50,051 nucleotides of DNA from Welwitschia mirabilis (GCA_051453625.1 JBOZIK010000001.1:174391765-174441815), one strand, 5' to 3'; shown: positions 20,901-34,240, counted from the first letter of the stretch. Numbers and translations are program-made. Notes: a model not told the origin generated them from the sequence alone.

Positions 20901-22570
20901 CTTCCACATGAAGTATATAAATCATACTAAAGCTATAAGGGTTAGTTGCTAAACAAAGATTACCAAAGAGGGAAAAAAATGCTTAAGGTAAAATTTAATA
21001 TTATAAAAGTGGGAAAGGACTCATCTAATGATGATATAGAGTGAGAGGAATATTAGATCTAACATTAAATTATTTCCACATGTCATAGCTAATCATGATT
21101 CTAATTACTATTAAAAGATTAATGTGAATACATGATGTTTTTAGTTCATTTTAATTATAAATATATACTAATGTAAATGATAAGATGACTTACTAGATAT
21201 AAGATGCATCAAGGATGAAACAAATAAAAAATAAAGCATTAAACCATGTAAATAAATATTGATAAAAAGAAAAAGCATAAGGGATATAAGTCACTATTAA
21301 ATACTAATCTTCTATATAAATGAATATCAACAATTATTATAATGCTACCTCAAGATTTCTAGATCAATACATCCTGAGCTCCATATATCAAAGGATTATC
21401 CCCTTCATTGGAAGATCTTACATAGTCACCGAGATTTTTAGGTACAAATGTAGAAAAGTGGTTTAATTGGTGAATCATTTAATTATTTCACATATTCCTT
21501 TACAAGAAGGACGTGAGTATGTATAGTCATAACATGTGAGCATATCAGCACCCAAGAGTAGATGCTTTAAAATAATTTTTCTACTTAATGAGCATAATGT
21601 ATCTAGTTGGGATCATATTACAAAATTTTTTCTTTTTGATAAAATATATTCTTGAGTTGTTTGATACATAAATATGGCATATAAGTCAACAAAAATTATA
21701 TCTTGAAAATTTAACTCTTAACTTTAATGCATAATCATTGTAATGAATTGAATTACTATAACACACATAATGCCTCCTAGCAAGTCTAATGTGCTTTTCA
21801 AAGGTATTGATTTTTAACACTTACTAATATATTCAACTTAACTTGTAAAATAATATAGGGATCAGCGTTAGATCATACAAGCATTCATATAGAAAATGTT
21901 GTGTAATATTCTTAAAAGAGGGAGGCATAAATTTTATGACCATATTAATATTTTACACATATATTTGCACATTTAATTTTAAAAGAAATTCTATATGAAT
22001 AATGTAGACTTTATTGGAACCAGTTGAGACGATGCTAATGGTAAGAAGTATTACTAAAGAAGTGGCATAGGAAATGTATTATTTGCAACTGTACCAAGTC
22101 TAACACTTTTTTTGTGTTTCTTAATAAAAGCACCATAAATCATAACTTATGGCTTTGAATGAGTTGGAATCCATTTGCATCCATAGTTGAACTAACTTCA
22201 AGTGGTACCAATCAAAAACCTTTTTAAATTAACTTTCAAAGGAGTATATTTTTCTTCTCATAAAACATTGAACCTAAATTGAACGATGCACTTTTTAGAT
22301 CATATGTACACTCCCCATCCCCCTCCCCCTAATTTTAGTAGTAATTTTCATTAGATAATCAAAGTTTGTTAAAAAAGATGATCTCTACGATGATAAAAAT
22401 GATAAAAATTTGGAAGATAAAAATAATAAATAGGTTAATAAAAGATTACTCCTACTACTTAAAGATGATGAACTTTATTATAATTGTCATAATATACTAT
22501 AAATATTACTTAGAGTGGTCTTAGTTAGATATAAAGTATCTTTATATAGGATTTTACCTAAGAGAGTAAC
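20900..22570. other. AT-rich stretch, no gene seen
   Basis: No coding region recognised. One landmark is a pyrimidine tract near 22,314-22,330, listed separately. The right edge adjoins the 5' end of element C'. Confidence 0.4.
22311..22331 (-). other. Possible polypurine tract on the minus strand
   Basis: On minus, a run of G-blocks (AGGGGGAGGGGGATGGGGAG) is followed directly by TGTACATATG. A polypurine tract before a TG is how the 3' LTR of a retroelement begins. No matching LTR or pol was found on either side, so this is only a candidate. Confidence 0.3.
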
Positions 22571-22599
22571 AATCTCTATTGACTTTCTTAGTTTTGATA

Positions 22600-24112
22600 T
22601 GTCAACTTGTTAAATTTGATGTTGTATATCTGTAAGGATCATGGAAATGTAAAATTAATCAATTGTGTAGAAGATGTTTACTGAGTTAAGAGATGTCTAC
22701 AACATGTGAAGATATCTATAAGAATTGAAGACATCTATAAGATACATGGTAAGTTAAGTTTTAAAACTAATGTCTTACATAATATAATGTGTTTTAGAAG
22801 CTTGCAATGAAGACATTTACAGAAGGTAAAGACATGTATTGGAGGAGGTGATATTTATGCTAAATCAAGGGATAAGTGTCAAAAGATTTCTATAAACTTT
22901 GACAAATTCTATACACCATGAAGATGTCTACAACTAGTGAAGATATTTTGGTTTATTCACAAGAGTGTTTCAAAAGACATCTATTAGGGAGAAGACATTT
23001 CGCTAAAATGAAGAAATAATATAGATCTAGTTAGAGATACCTACATAAATTGAAGACATGTATAGTATATAAAGGAATTTATAAAGGTTTAATACATCTA
23101 TAGTAAACTAAACAAAATCACAAAATGGCTATAGAATGAAGACATCTTCACATGACGAAAATGTCTATGACATGTAAAGATGTTTAGAAGTTTGGAAGAC
23201 ATCTATAACATACCGTTGAAGGTCATGAATCTAATCATTATGGATTTCACCTTCAAGGATACCTTAGAAAAATGAAAGAGAGATTAAAATTATAAGTAAA
23301 AAGCCTTTACATAGATTTTTAAGAATACCAAAGAACAATGGAATAGTTTGTTGAAATAGATTTCTTTGAAAAAAAAACTATTAACAATGATCTCTAGTAA
23401 GAAACTCAAGAAAACTCAGATGATGAATCAAATGGAAGCATAGTAGCAAGGGATTCTTAGAATAGACAACAATGCATCACTCCCAAAGGAGGATTCTCAC
23501 TACCATTGCATTGTAAAAAGAGTAATGAGAGAGGGGCTGAGATGAAGCATCATCCCATTTCATTCTTCTTTACCCTAGTAATCAAGCAAGTTTTAATTAG
23601 TTTGTTTATTTATATTTATTTAAAGCTTGTTCCTAGGTTCTATTATTATTGTACTTAGAGGCAAAAACTCAATTATTTAGAATCTTGAATATTCTACATA
23701 GTTGTCATTCCTTGATTTTGACCCTTGAGAGGCCTTTATGCTATCCAATTCATTTCTAGATTTTAAAGTTATATTATGCTAGATCTAGTGTTAAGGTGTG
23801 TTCTTCAGAGAAATACTTGAGTTGTGCTAGGAGGTTAAGTTACTTGCCTTGGGAGAAGTAACTTTGTTCTACTACACATTGTACTATTAGTGATGAGTCT
23901 CAAACTGTCTTTTCTAAGTTAAGTAGTAAGATTCAGAGATGTGCCTATTTCGATCCTTTGAGTGTGAAATACCTAGGTTTGAACCACATTAAACATTATA
24001 AAATTTATTTTGATACTAAATTTTTAATTATCATTAATTATTAGTTTTTATTTGCTCAAAAATTTTGTTTAAAACTCTTTCATCCTTTTCCTATGAGTTC
24101 AATGATCTATAA
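22600..24112 (+). repeat. 5' LTR region of Sirevirus-like Copia C'
   Basis: This resembles the segment before the gag of element C (42.57-43.90 kb): both have clustered AGATGTCT/AGACATCT palindrome forms, a later stretch ending in an 'ACTC(T/A)TTCATCC' pyrimidine block, and then a primer-binding-like site. Sirevirus-lineage Copia LTRs are known for palindromic motif clusters. The left boundary is estimated from where similarity with C begins and is uncertain by perhaps 50 bp. Confidence 0.55.
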
Positions 24113-24126
24113 GTATTATTAGAGTA
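24113..24126 (+). other. Degenerate primer-binding site of C'
   Basis: GTATTATTAGAGTA corresponds to GTGGTATCAGAGCA with several changes. The counterpart in C is at 43,905. It directly precedes the gag-like segment. Confidence 0.4.
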
Positions 24127-24179
24127 AGGTATTCATGAAAAGACTTGAAAATCCTTAAGTGAACTACTATGAAGAGGTT

Positions 24180-24470
24180 TTCAACCACTAGACCCCTAAT
24201 CTTTAATGGGGTCAACCATGCCTATTAGAAGATGAATATGTAGGTTTAGTTATAGTTTCTTCAGTTTTAAGTATGGTAGGCTATTGAAGATAACTACATG
24301 ACATTCATAAATATTAGTTTTTATTGTTTTAAAATGTCTAGATTTAAAACTAAGTTTAGACTTGGTTATTGTTCTTCCTCAAGGATACCATGGGTAGTGG
24401 TTCATAATTTTTATTAACTTCACTTAATGCAAGTACAAAATGTAAGAAAAGAAAGAAGAGAGAGAGGTGA
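24180..24470 (+). pseudogene. Copia C' gag start (remnant)
   Basis: It reads PLIFNGVNHAY*KMNM, matching the family start 'F(D/N)GTNYAYWKARM', with the tryptophan codon now a stop. The nucleotide sequence parallels 43,985-44,060 of element C (GTCAACCATGCC/CAAACTATGCCC-type match). The rest of the gag is not readable; Gypsy LTR sequence interrupts from 24,597. Confidence 0.55.
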
Positions 24471-24596
24471 TTTTTGAGTTGCATTTTGAAACTTTGACTT
24501 TGAGAGAGGAGGGAAGCAAACTAGCTCTAAGGTATTGCTGATCCACTCTTAAGAAATCCTTTACTCTAGTGCTGTCCAATGCATTTTATATAACAT

Positions 24597-24882
24597 TATC
24601 ATATTTTACATTTTTAAACCTTATTTACTTGGATATTAAGTATATTAAGATTTTAATCAAATGATGAGTTACTCTTCTTTACGGACCTTGTCAAAATAAG
24701 ATGGTATTTTAAATTAATCTTAGTTTGTAATTTTCATAATTCACCATGAAAATGATAATAATTATGTTAGAAGGTTTTTATAGAAAAAGATATATAAACA
24801 TTTAAAATTAAATAACCTCATTATTTAAGGAATTAAAATAATATAAAAAACTAATAAAATAAAAATTTCAAGAGGACATAAT
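24597..24882 (+). repeat. Truncated Gypsy LTR fragment (first 286 bp)
   Basis: It starts TATCATATTTTAC and matches the first about 290 bp of the Gypsy G LTR (25,252-25,545), including TTTTAATCAAATGATGA, ATTAATCTTAGTTT, ATAACCTCATTAT and ATTTCAAGAGGACATAAT. It stops abruptly at 24,882 while the intact LTR continues. It is therefore a third, partial copy of the same LTR, 370 bp upstream of element G. Confidence 0.8.
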
Positions 24883-25251
24883 AGAAAATGTAGTTTAAGG
24901 ATCTGTGACTAGGAAGAAGAACCCTCGATGAACATTGAAAGGATTTCTAAAGGCTAGCTAAGTGCCAAACACATTAAGACCTAGAATAAATTTCAAAACA
25001 CTTCATAAAACATTTTCAATAAGATTGTGGGATCTCAATTATCCATTGAAATTAAAATTACCTCAAGAAGCATATCAAAAGACTAAATACTATTTAAAAT
25101 TAGGCTATCTCAAAACATGTCATTTCAATGGCTAAGTAAAACATCAATAACTGGATTAAATTGTATTGCTCCAATGTCTCGTCACTACAAGAAGAAAGGA
25201 CATATCATGAGTAGTTGTCCTAAAAAAAAGTGAACAATGGAGTAAAGCCTT
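24883..25251 (+). pseudogene. Short segment with gag zinc-knuckle remnant
   Basis: This sits between the truncated LTR and element G. Its 3' part reads MSRHYKKKGHIMSSCPKKK (about 25,172-25,230), close to a CCHC nucleic-acid-binding knuckle ('C..C.K.GH....CPK') with both leading cysteines lost. It may be the continuation of the C' gag or the gag of another element. Confidence 0.45.
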
Positions 25252-28200
25252 TATCATATCCCATATTTTGTAAATTGTAATTACTTAGATATTAAGCATA
25301 TTAAGCTTTTAATCAAATGATGAATTACTCTTCTTGAAAGGCCTTGTTAAAATAAGATGGTGTTTTAAATTAATCTTAGTTTATAATTTTCATAATTTAT
25401 GATGAAACTAATAATACTTATGTTAGAAAGTTTTTATGAGAAAAGCTATTCAAACATTTAAAATCAGATAACCTCATTATGTAAGGCATTAAAATAACAT
25501 AAAAAACTAATAAATTAAAAATTTCAAGAGGACATAATAATATATTTTACATGTTATTTATTCATTTCAATTCTTGGTAAATGTGATAAGTTTACTATAG
25601 TATGAATAGATATTTTCTTCTTTGTGTTATGTGATTGATAGATTTTATACACTATGAAATAAAGAAGCATGTAAACAAGTACATGCACTCTTACCTAGAT
25701 CTAAGAATGATGAATAGTAGATTTACACTACCATGAATTTTATCTTCTTGAGATGTGTAAAGGCATTTGATTCATAGCATATTTATTTCTTTGTTCATTG
25801 GAATCGAAGAGATTATATCATTATGTCATATGACAATTTTGAGATTTGTGCATTTATTCTTTTGATATTAAACTTACTTCTAAGCCTATAAAGAATTAAG
25901 AAGGAGCAAGCATAAGGAAATGATGCATTTAATTAGTCTTACTAATTAAAGTAACAAGACTACTCACCCTAGTTAGATGCATAAGTCAAAAATATGATCT
26001 ATTTTTGTACTTTAATGTTACTTATTATTCATTTCACTTACCAATGATAAATCATCTGATCTTGTAATCTTGAGCTATGTGCATTTTATTTCTCTATGTT
26101 TAGAGATCCTTTACTCTCTTGCAAAGAAGGAGATACTTTCCATTTTTTATGCAAGTGCATTTTCTTTTTTCCTCTTTCTTTCTTTTCATTTTCTTGCTTT
26201 TGGAGCTTGGATTTTGGAAACTCAGAGCTTAATATTTTTGAACTTAGATCTTCATCAATCTTCAACCATCAAGGACTTCCTAATCTTTCTAAGTAAGCTC
26301 TTTATTCATGTTATCCATATGATCTTTTTTAAAGATTCTATAAGATTGATGATATATTGCATTAGGTCATTATTATAGGTACATTGAACTTTTTTCTAAC
26401 AAATTTTTTCCTCTCATTGGCTCTTACGAAGACGCTAGGGAGATACAAAGGGCTTATTATATTTGGTGATGAAGGTTACTAATGCATGATTATGATTAAG
26501 TAATCATGGGATTTACAAACCAAGGGGGGGAAAGGAAATTTGGATACCCATGTTTATTTTAATGTTATATTTTTATCTATTATGCATTAGGTCCATCTTA
26601 TTATGGGAAAGATCTAGTCCTCCAAAATCTCTTTTAGGCTAGTACTCTTTTATGAAAATACTAAATCTCATAATAAATTGTTATTTTTGAAGTGATTTGA
26701 TTTTTCTTTCTACAGTGATTTGAATTAGTAAATTTACTTAAGATTATCTATAAATAATTAGTTAGTATATTTATTATTTTACTGATCTAAATTATTACAT
26801 AACTAGTTGTAAAAACTTTATCCTTTGATAATTAAATTTTTAAAATAGAGGCATAGGTTAGCTTGTTAATTAGTAGGTATAAAGTAGTGAATTTTTTCTA
26901 TATGTCTAGGATTATTTTCTAATTGTGAAAATTTAAAAACAATAATTTTTTTGATGTGTAATAATCTTAAGAAATTTATTTATTAAAATTCATTAATAAA
27001 TAAATGTAAAAAAAAGTAATTAATTTATGTTTTTGTAACTAAAAGTTATAATATCTGAAAACTTGAGCATCTTAAGTTATATATAATTAACTAAGATTTG
27101 CAAAATATCTTGGATCATTTAAAAACTCAAAGGATTTTGAAAGTTAGGATCATTTTAGTATAACGTCATAGGACTATAATATTATAAAATTTAACAATTT
27201 TTAACCTTAAATCATGACCTTGGAAATAATATTTTCAGAATTCCAAAATGACTTAAGTTAGTTTTTAAGGATTCTATTATGAATATAATTTATGAAAAAC
27301 TATTGTAATTTATTTTTCCCATAATTATTTAATTATTAAATTTTTAATTATGGTATCTCCTTAGAGCTCAAAAATGTTATGCTTAATGTTTAGATTATAA
27401 AAAATTATTATATAAAATTTCATATGATATTTGAATATATAAGATAAGTTTTTATTACTATCCTTAAGTTAAATTACTTAGGAATAATATTTTATTTTAA
27501 AAAATACCTCTTGTACTTTTTTCTGTTATCTTACTTTGAATGTGCATGCTTGGACAAGTTTTTACTTAGTATTTTAAGTAACATAAATAATCCTTAAATT
27601 GTCACTTATTTTCTTGACTTTTAATATAGCCATATGAGACTTGGATAAAGAATTATATCTTAATAGCCATTCTTGAATTATACTCTTTTGTTTATGTTGC
27701 TTACATAATAGAGATTATCATATGAGCATGGAAGAATGCTACTAGGATTGGCATAGCTCCAAGTATGGATTATTTTATTTAAGTACATTAATAAGATATG
27801 ATTTGATACATTTTAAATTTTTTTTATTATTTAAAAATAAAATAAAGAATATTTTCTTTGTTTAAATTTTCATTACTATAGTATTGTATATACAAATATT
27901 CTATTGTGCTTATTTTCTCTTTTATGATTGTTTCTATAAGATGAACCTAATGATAATTAGAATTGTTATAACTAGGTAAATAATTCATTAAATATTCTAT
28001 TAATTAGAATTATATTCATGCATTTATGTATTATATACATCGATAAGACTAAATCAAAATAATCCTAATAATGATCATCCTCATACTTAGATTTTATCAC
28101 CAAAGTTAGTTGCACTGCATTTTTTATAATACCCTTCTAAAAATGGATTTGATCATTATTTTCTTTCCCTACTCATGTGTAAAGTTACATTGACTTAATA

Positions 28201-28818
28201 TCTCAAGCCCTTGGATCAATAGATTATGTTGCACCATCCAAAGATGTTTCAAAAAAGAAAGGGTTATTTATAAGTATGCATCCACCTCCCATATTGTTTG
28301 TCACCTATATTGGGGGTATATCAAGGTGAAGTGTAAGGCTACGAAGTTTGGCCCAGCCATGTTTATATAGTTTAGAACCTAAGGTAAAATTAATTTACAC
28401 CCAGAGAGTGGTTGAATATTGAATTATAGTGCCATTAATAAAGTTATAACCTCATATTATATTGATTAAGTATTATTCTTAAACTTATCCATGTATGTTT
28501 TATAATAGGTTTACATCCTTTTAACTATTTACAAGATATCTTTCTATGTAAGAAAGACTCAAACGAAATGAAGAGCACAAAATAATGACATTTCTATTAT
28601 TTGTAAACCAAAATAATGTAGAAATTAACTATAGGTAAATATATAAGATCAATATGATTTATTTTTCTTAGAATATAAAAACTCTAATAAATGTACAAAT
28701 AAAATTTAATCCTAGGTTTTACTATGTCTATTAGGTAATAATATTTAAGAAGTAAGGAAGAGAAAAAAAATAATAATAATAACAATTCTTAATTAATGTA
28801 AGAAAAGAGAGAGTATTA
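25252..28818 (+). repeat. 5' LTR of Gypsy G, 3567 bp
   Basis: It begins TATCATATCCCATATTTT, where an original TG may have become TA. It matches 34,299-37,973 over its whole length: for example TATTAAGCATATTAAGCTTTTAAT (both), a GATGCTTTCC/GATACTTTCC region, CTTCATCAATC, TCCATGTTTATTTT, AATAATGATCATCCTCA, and TATCTTTCTATGTAA near the end. It ends about 28,818 just before the primer site. Open frames inside it, such as 26,070-26,378, have no family match and are probably chance. Confidence 0.85.
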
Positions 28819-28822
28819 AAAA

Positions 28823-28835
28823 TTAGTATCAAAGC
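28823..28835 (+). other. Primer-binding site of Gypsy G
   Basis: TTAGTATCAAAGC differs from the initiator-Met tRNA site TTGGTATCAGAGC only by two G-to-A changes. It starts 4 bases after the LTR. Confidence 0.7.
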
Positions 28836-28839
28836 TCTA

Positions 28840-30005
28840 AGTTAACTTGAATAATACGTATGTTAAGCACTTATAAATTTCTAAGAATATAAATCCAATT
28901 ATATCTATAACAATATTTCTCCTTAATAATCTTAAAGTTAGTTGTAATTATAATAACTTTAATTCCTAATAGCTATAAAGTTAATTATATCCTTAATAAT
29001 TTTAAACTATAAGTAAAATGAATTATATTATTGATAATACTAGATTCTAAGATAACTCTAGCTCCTAAGCAAGCATGAATTTAATTATATCTTCTAATAG
29101 TTATAAATTTGATTATATCTATAATTTTCCCACTCTTGAAATATATATCAAATCACATCCATATTAATCTCAATAATTATAAAGATTGTACTAATAATAA
29201 TCTTAGCACTTAATTTCTTACAATTTAATTATATTTAGAATAGTTCTAAGGTACTTAAAAGGCTAAGTATGACCCTAACCCTTAGATGATCAATATGTTA
29301 GTTATGTTTATAATAATTCTAAATTCCTAAAAATAAAAAACCTAGAAGGATGATGAATTTAAATTATTAAATACTCTATTACCTTATATCTATATATAAT
29401 AATCAGTTAGGAGAATTACAATTATCTTAAAAATTCTAGGACAATAACCTTATATGAATCCTTAAAGAGTTTAAACTTTTGCAAGAAATATAAATACATA
29501 ACAGAATGCCTTACAATTATATACCTTTGAACATAATAAAACCTCCAACTAAGTTATTCATCCATGGTCATATAACCTTAAAATAAAACACCATATTCAT
29601 AACTTATGAATTAGTAAACCTTATCTATTAAGATAAAAAATGGGGATAAACTTGATTATGTACTTTAAATCCTAAATGAGAATCAATCATCTTATAATAA
29701 TAAACATGTTTTTCCTAAGATCATAAAAATATGTCTAAGTTTAACCTTAAAAATTTCCACTTCTTTCAGATGCCTCATTATTGTTAGTTAAACCTTAAGG
29801 TGAGGTCAATTGTACCAAGTAATCAACATCAAGAGAATTCACAAGAGAGTTAGCATCTTAACGATGGAAATTAACTATTATTTAACCTTAATCCAAAATT
29901 ATTAATAAATACATTTAGGCAGTTCTTAACAACAATAGTAAATCAAGTCAAAATCCACAAGTAAACAATGGTATTAGAAAACCTAAGGAAGTGGGTATGA
30001 AAAAA
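28840..30005 (+). other. Gypsy G leader, AT-rich with repeated motif
   Basis: About 1.2 kb between the primer site and gag. The first 400 bp repeat loosely a phrase of the form TATAAA-TTA/TGATTATATC with TCCTAATAG (near 28,895, 28,940, 28,980, 29,075 and 29,105), an imperfect short-period repeat. No coding content is seen. Confidence 0.5.
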
Positions 30006-30009
30006 TTAA

Positions 30010-30900
30010 TTCAAATTTTTATTAAGCAAAATACACTAAAGTTTGTTGGAGTTTTAGATTCAAACAAAGCAGAAGCATGACTAAGTAACATTGAAAGGTT
30101 ATAGATATCTTAGTATGTGATAAATATGAAAAGGATTCCTTAATTATTTATATATTACAAGGAAAAGCTAACCTATGGTGGAAAATAGAAATGATAAAGT
30201 TGGGAGATATAGAACTTTAATAGAAATTATTTAATCACATCTTTAAGAAGAGATACACTACTAAGTTTGATATTCACCATAAGGTTACAGAATTTTATAA
30301 TCTAAGATAAGCCCATAATGTAACCATGGCATCTTATGTGTACAAATTTATAGAATTATTAAGATATGTATCACATATGCATCTAAACAAAGAAGACAAA
30401 AGAAAAAATATCTTTATTGATAGTCTTCTTCTTTATATTGCTATCAAAGTATCCATGTTTTAACCTAAGAGTCTAGCAAAGCTTGTAGAAATAACAAAGA
30501 CAGTAGAACAAATCTGGCAGAGATAATAGGAAATTAAAAAACAAATTCATCCATAGAAGCATATCCTTAAGTGAAATTGATCATAAATATCTTATCAAAA
30601 TAAGAATTAGTACTTCAACAAAAATAGTATTAGCAATAATAATAACAAAATTAGAAATTTTAATTAACCTAAGTATACTTTTTTTAAAAGAAATTAGAAT
30701 GTTCCTAGTCGAAGCTATGTAAGTAGTTAATCTCAGAGATCCAACTTCCAGCAAATTCCTAGTTAGTGTCAGTATAAGAATCAATATAATAGATATTAAT
30801 ACTACAACTATAAAGAAAATCATAACATAAGAGAATGTCCATTACATAATAAAGACCTTTCTAAATAATAACTAGAAAATCTTCAAGGATTAAAAAGTAT
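30010..30900 (+). pseudogene. Gypsy G gag (decayed)
   Basis: It reads FVGVLDSNKAEA and then KYEKDSLIIYILQGKANLWW (about 30,120-30,185), a clear retrotransposon gag domain. HIFKKRYTTKFDIHHKVTEF (about 30,235-30,295) and MASYVYKFIELLRYVSHMHL follow. The zinc knuckle at 30,800-30,841 reads YYNYKENHNIREC: the first two cysteines (TGC/TGT) have become tyrosines (TAC/TAT), while H and the last C remain. Stops are mostly TAG/TAA at expected Q/W positions. The intact protein would form the virus-like particle core. Confidence 0.75.
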
Positions 30901-31239
30901 TCCTTAATCCATAGGATACCTTGAGTAATAATGCTAATCAAGGGGTGAAATTTTAAAGCTCTGTCATAGAACATAAGGCCTCACTTAATAATAAAGAACT
31001 AATTATTTTACTTTATTATGGAGTAATACATTACTTTATATCTTCTAAGATTTTTGTAAGAGAAAAATTATGTTGTGCTTAATGCATAGAGCTAGCAAAT
31101 GGGTTCATGTCCAAAGTTAATTAGCAAGTCTAAAAGTATATTTTATCCATAAGTGGATGAGATTTTTAGATATAATTAATTGTTATTAACCTAGGAAAAT
31201 ATGATATTGTTTTGGTTACGAATTAGTTAATGTAGTAAA

Positions 31240-32800
31240 AAGTAGTTATAAATAATAAAAAGCATCAAGTAAAAATGATGAATCATGATCAAATGCTAAT
31301 ATTTCAAGGTCATTACAAATCAGTAGTGGAAAATTTAAATAATTTAAAGCATATAAAAATAGAAATTAAGAGGGAGTCAACAATTTACAAGTTATACCTA
31401 AAATTAAATAACTTAAAGGAAGGGGTAGATATAGTAATGAATATACTCATAGCCTAAGAACATCTTAATGTATTTACAATAGAATTACTAGGAATGTCAC
31501 TGCTTTAAAAAGTTTATTTTTTCTTTAGATTAATCCTAAGTATCCAAACAATTTCTAAGGTGCCATGTAGAATGTCTTCTATAGAAATGAAATAATCAAA
31601 ATTTTATCTTAAAAAACTCTTACAAAAAGGCTTCATTCATCTTAGTATATCACCATGGTGAGCACCTGTATTATTTGTAAAGAAGAAGGATGGAACACTA
31701 AGATTATGAATTGATTATAAAAAGTTAAATAATATTACCATCAAGAACAAGTATCTACTACCAAGGATAAATGACTTTTTTTGATTAGCTCAAGAAAGCT
31801 AAGGTCTTTTAAAAAGTTGATCTAAAATTTAGATATCAACTTCAAATTAAATAAGAATATATTCATAAAATAGCATTTAAAATCCACTATGAATAATATG
31901 AGTTTACTATTATGCCTTTTGATTTAAATAATTCCCCTATAGTATTTATGAGTCTTATGATACATCTTTTAACCACATCTTGATTTCTTTATAATAGTAT
32001 TTATTGATGATATTCTTATTTATTCTAAGACTTATGAAGAACATAAGAAACACTTGAAAATGGCATTACAAACTTTATGGAATCACCAATTACATGCTCA
32101 TATGAAAAAATACTCTTTTTAAAAGGAATCCATTTAATTTCTAGGTCATATAATATCAAGGAAGATATATCAATGGATCAAGATAAAATTAGATCAATTA
32201 TAGAATGGTCAACACTTATAAATATTACTAATGTTAAAATCTTTTTTGGTCATTCCGGGTACTATTGTCAATTTATATTCAACTTATCTAAGATAACTTA
32301 TTCATTAACAAGCCTTTTAAAGAAAAACAAAGACTCCTAATGGACGAAAAAATATCAGCAATTATTTAATCATCTTAAAAATTTCTTAATTAGTACTCTA
32401 GTCTTAGCAATTCTAGATGATTAAAAGACCTTTTCAATTTATACTGATGCATGTAAAGAAGGTCTTGGAGTAGTTCTTGAATAATATAAATGAGTAATAG
32501 CTTATGGATCAAGACAAATTAAAACTCATTAGAGAGAAATTATCCTATCCATCATCTTGAATTAGCTATAGGAATTTTTGCTTTAAAGTTGTGGAAGCAT
32601 TATATTTATGATGTAAATTTTTAACTTTAAATAGATCATAAGAGTTTGAAATACATTTTTATTCAACCAAACTTAAACCTTAGGCAACGAAAATTGATGA
32701 AATTTCTATGTAATTTTAATATAGAGATTTTACACTATGAATGTAAAGGAAATAAGGTTACAGATGCTCTTAGTAGATGAAGTTATCTCAAAATAATCAC
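31240..32800 (+). pseudogene. Gypsy G protease end, RT and RNase H (decayed)
   Basis: RT starts with GFIHLSISPWWAPVLFVKKK, then DGTLRL*IDYKKLNNIT (about 31,635-31,740), the Gypsy 'S.SPW.APVLFVKKKDG..R.C.DYR.LN' block. A decayed 'FRYQLQIK' region follows, and then the catalytic box in VFIDDILIYSKTYEEHKKHL (about 32,005-32,060) with both aspartates intact. RNase H is marked by FSIYTDACKEGLGVVLE (about 32,435-32,485) and the end by EILHYECKGNKVTDAL (about 32,728-32,775). Frames change several times. The protease active site is not readable upstream. Confidence 0.8.
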
Positions 32801-32959
32801 AAAAATTTAAAGCCAAATTCCTACCATTATTTTAGAGGGATAAAAAATATGAGATTTATTAAAAATAAAGGACCAATTAGAAAAATCAATATATTTAAAG
32901 TATTTTAATATTAATTTAAATTGTATTATTAGATTCAAGTTAAGATTTATTGGTTCCTA

Positions 32960-34240
32960 ATGTAGATGGAATTAGATATAAGCTAATATTTGAATTTCAT
33001 AATCCACCTATAGCATCTCATCTTGAAGGAACTAAAATGTATTAAAATATAAAACAAAAATTTTGATGGCTACTGATGAAAAGGGATATAGCAAAAATTA
33101 TATCAAAGCATCTAAATTATTAAAAAGTTAAAGTGGGAAAAAAAAATCTAGTAAGACTACTTTATCCTCATGATATTTTAAAAAATAAATGGGATTTGAC
33201 TTACATGGACCTTATTCTAAAACTTCAAAAACTCAAAGAAGTAATGATTCTATCATTGTAATAATTGATAGAGAAACTAAATCAGCACATTTTATTTTCA
33301 TTATATCTACTTATAATGCTAAGGATATAGCTAAAGTACATATTCAAAATGTTATTTGGTTACATGGTGTACCTTTAGTAATTATCTCTAATAATAGAGA
33401 TTCAAAATTTACTTCTAAGTTCTACCAAGAATTACAAATGGGTTTAGAAACTAAGTTAAATATAAACACTGCATTTCATCCTTAAATAAATGTTCAAACA
33501 GAAACAATTAATTAAATTTTAGAATATCTTCTTAGAGCATGTATTTTATATAACCCTAAGAGTTTGGAAGAGTACCTATCATTGGTAGAATTTGCATATA
33601 ATAATATTTATCAGAGTCTAATTCAAAGTGCTCCATTTAAACCCTATATGATAAAAAATGTAGAGCACCCACTTCATGAAAAGAATCTAAAGAAAGGTCG
33701 ATTATAAAACTAGTTTATAAGAAATGGAAAGTAAAATAATAATTATTAAGAATAAACTTAAATAAGTATCAAACAAATAAAATATATATGTAGACTATCA
33801 AAAACGAAATCTTGAGTCTAAAATAGGCAATCATGTATTTCTTAAAGTGCCATCAATGAAATCAGTAATTAGAGAAGTTAAGATAATCAAAATTAGCTCC
33901 ATGATTTATTGGACCATTTAAAATATTAGAAAGAATTATCCCTATTACATAAAAACTTGATCTATCTCCTTAATTATTGCACATGCATGATGTTTTTCAT
34001 ATAAGTATCCTAAGGAAGTATATTGCAGATTCTTATCATGTGTTAAATTGGTTTCATATTTAGATGAAACTAAATTCTTCTACTATAGAAAAGCAAAAAG
34101 TAGTACTTAACTAATAAACTATTAATTTATAAGATAAAGTGGTGTAATCATAATGTTAATGAAGCTACTTAAGAGTTAGAGGAAATAATAAAAAATTAAT
34201 ACCCAAACCTTTTTGAAACTTATAATATGTAGTAAAGTGT
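32960..34240 (+). pseudogene. Gypsy G integrase with chromodomain-like tail
   Basis: The start is HNPPIASHLEGTKMY (zinc-binding HxxxH remnant, about 33,000). The core is open at 33,189-33,485: GFDLHGPYSKTSKTQ, SIIVIIDRETKSAHFI, HGVPLVIISNNRDSKFTSKF. The second catalytic D of the usual 'SDRD.KF' is an N here; the third acidic residue survives in TETIN (about 33,500). The C-terminal part reads FKILERI, HMHDVFHISILRKYIADSY (about 33,985-34,040), then NHNVNEAT*ELEEIIKN*YP (about 34,150-34,210), which matches the end of a chromodomain ('W....EATWE.E......YP.LF'). Such tails target integration to marked chromatin in chromoviruses. Confidence 0.8.

Noticed and set aside
22691-23204. CRISPR-like array from evenly seeming AGACATCT motifs
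   Set aside because: The repeats are only 8 bp and palindromic, spacing is irregular, and the host is a plant; read as an LTR motif cluster.
26070-26378. 102-codon open frame, hydrophobic
   Set aside because: It lies inside the Gypsy G 5' LTR. The 3' LTR copy does not keep the frame, and the hydrophobicity follows from the T-rich sequence.
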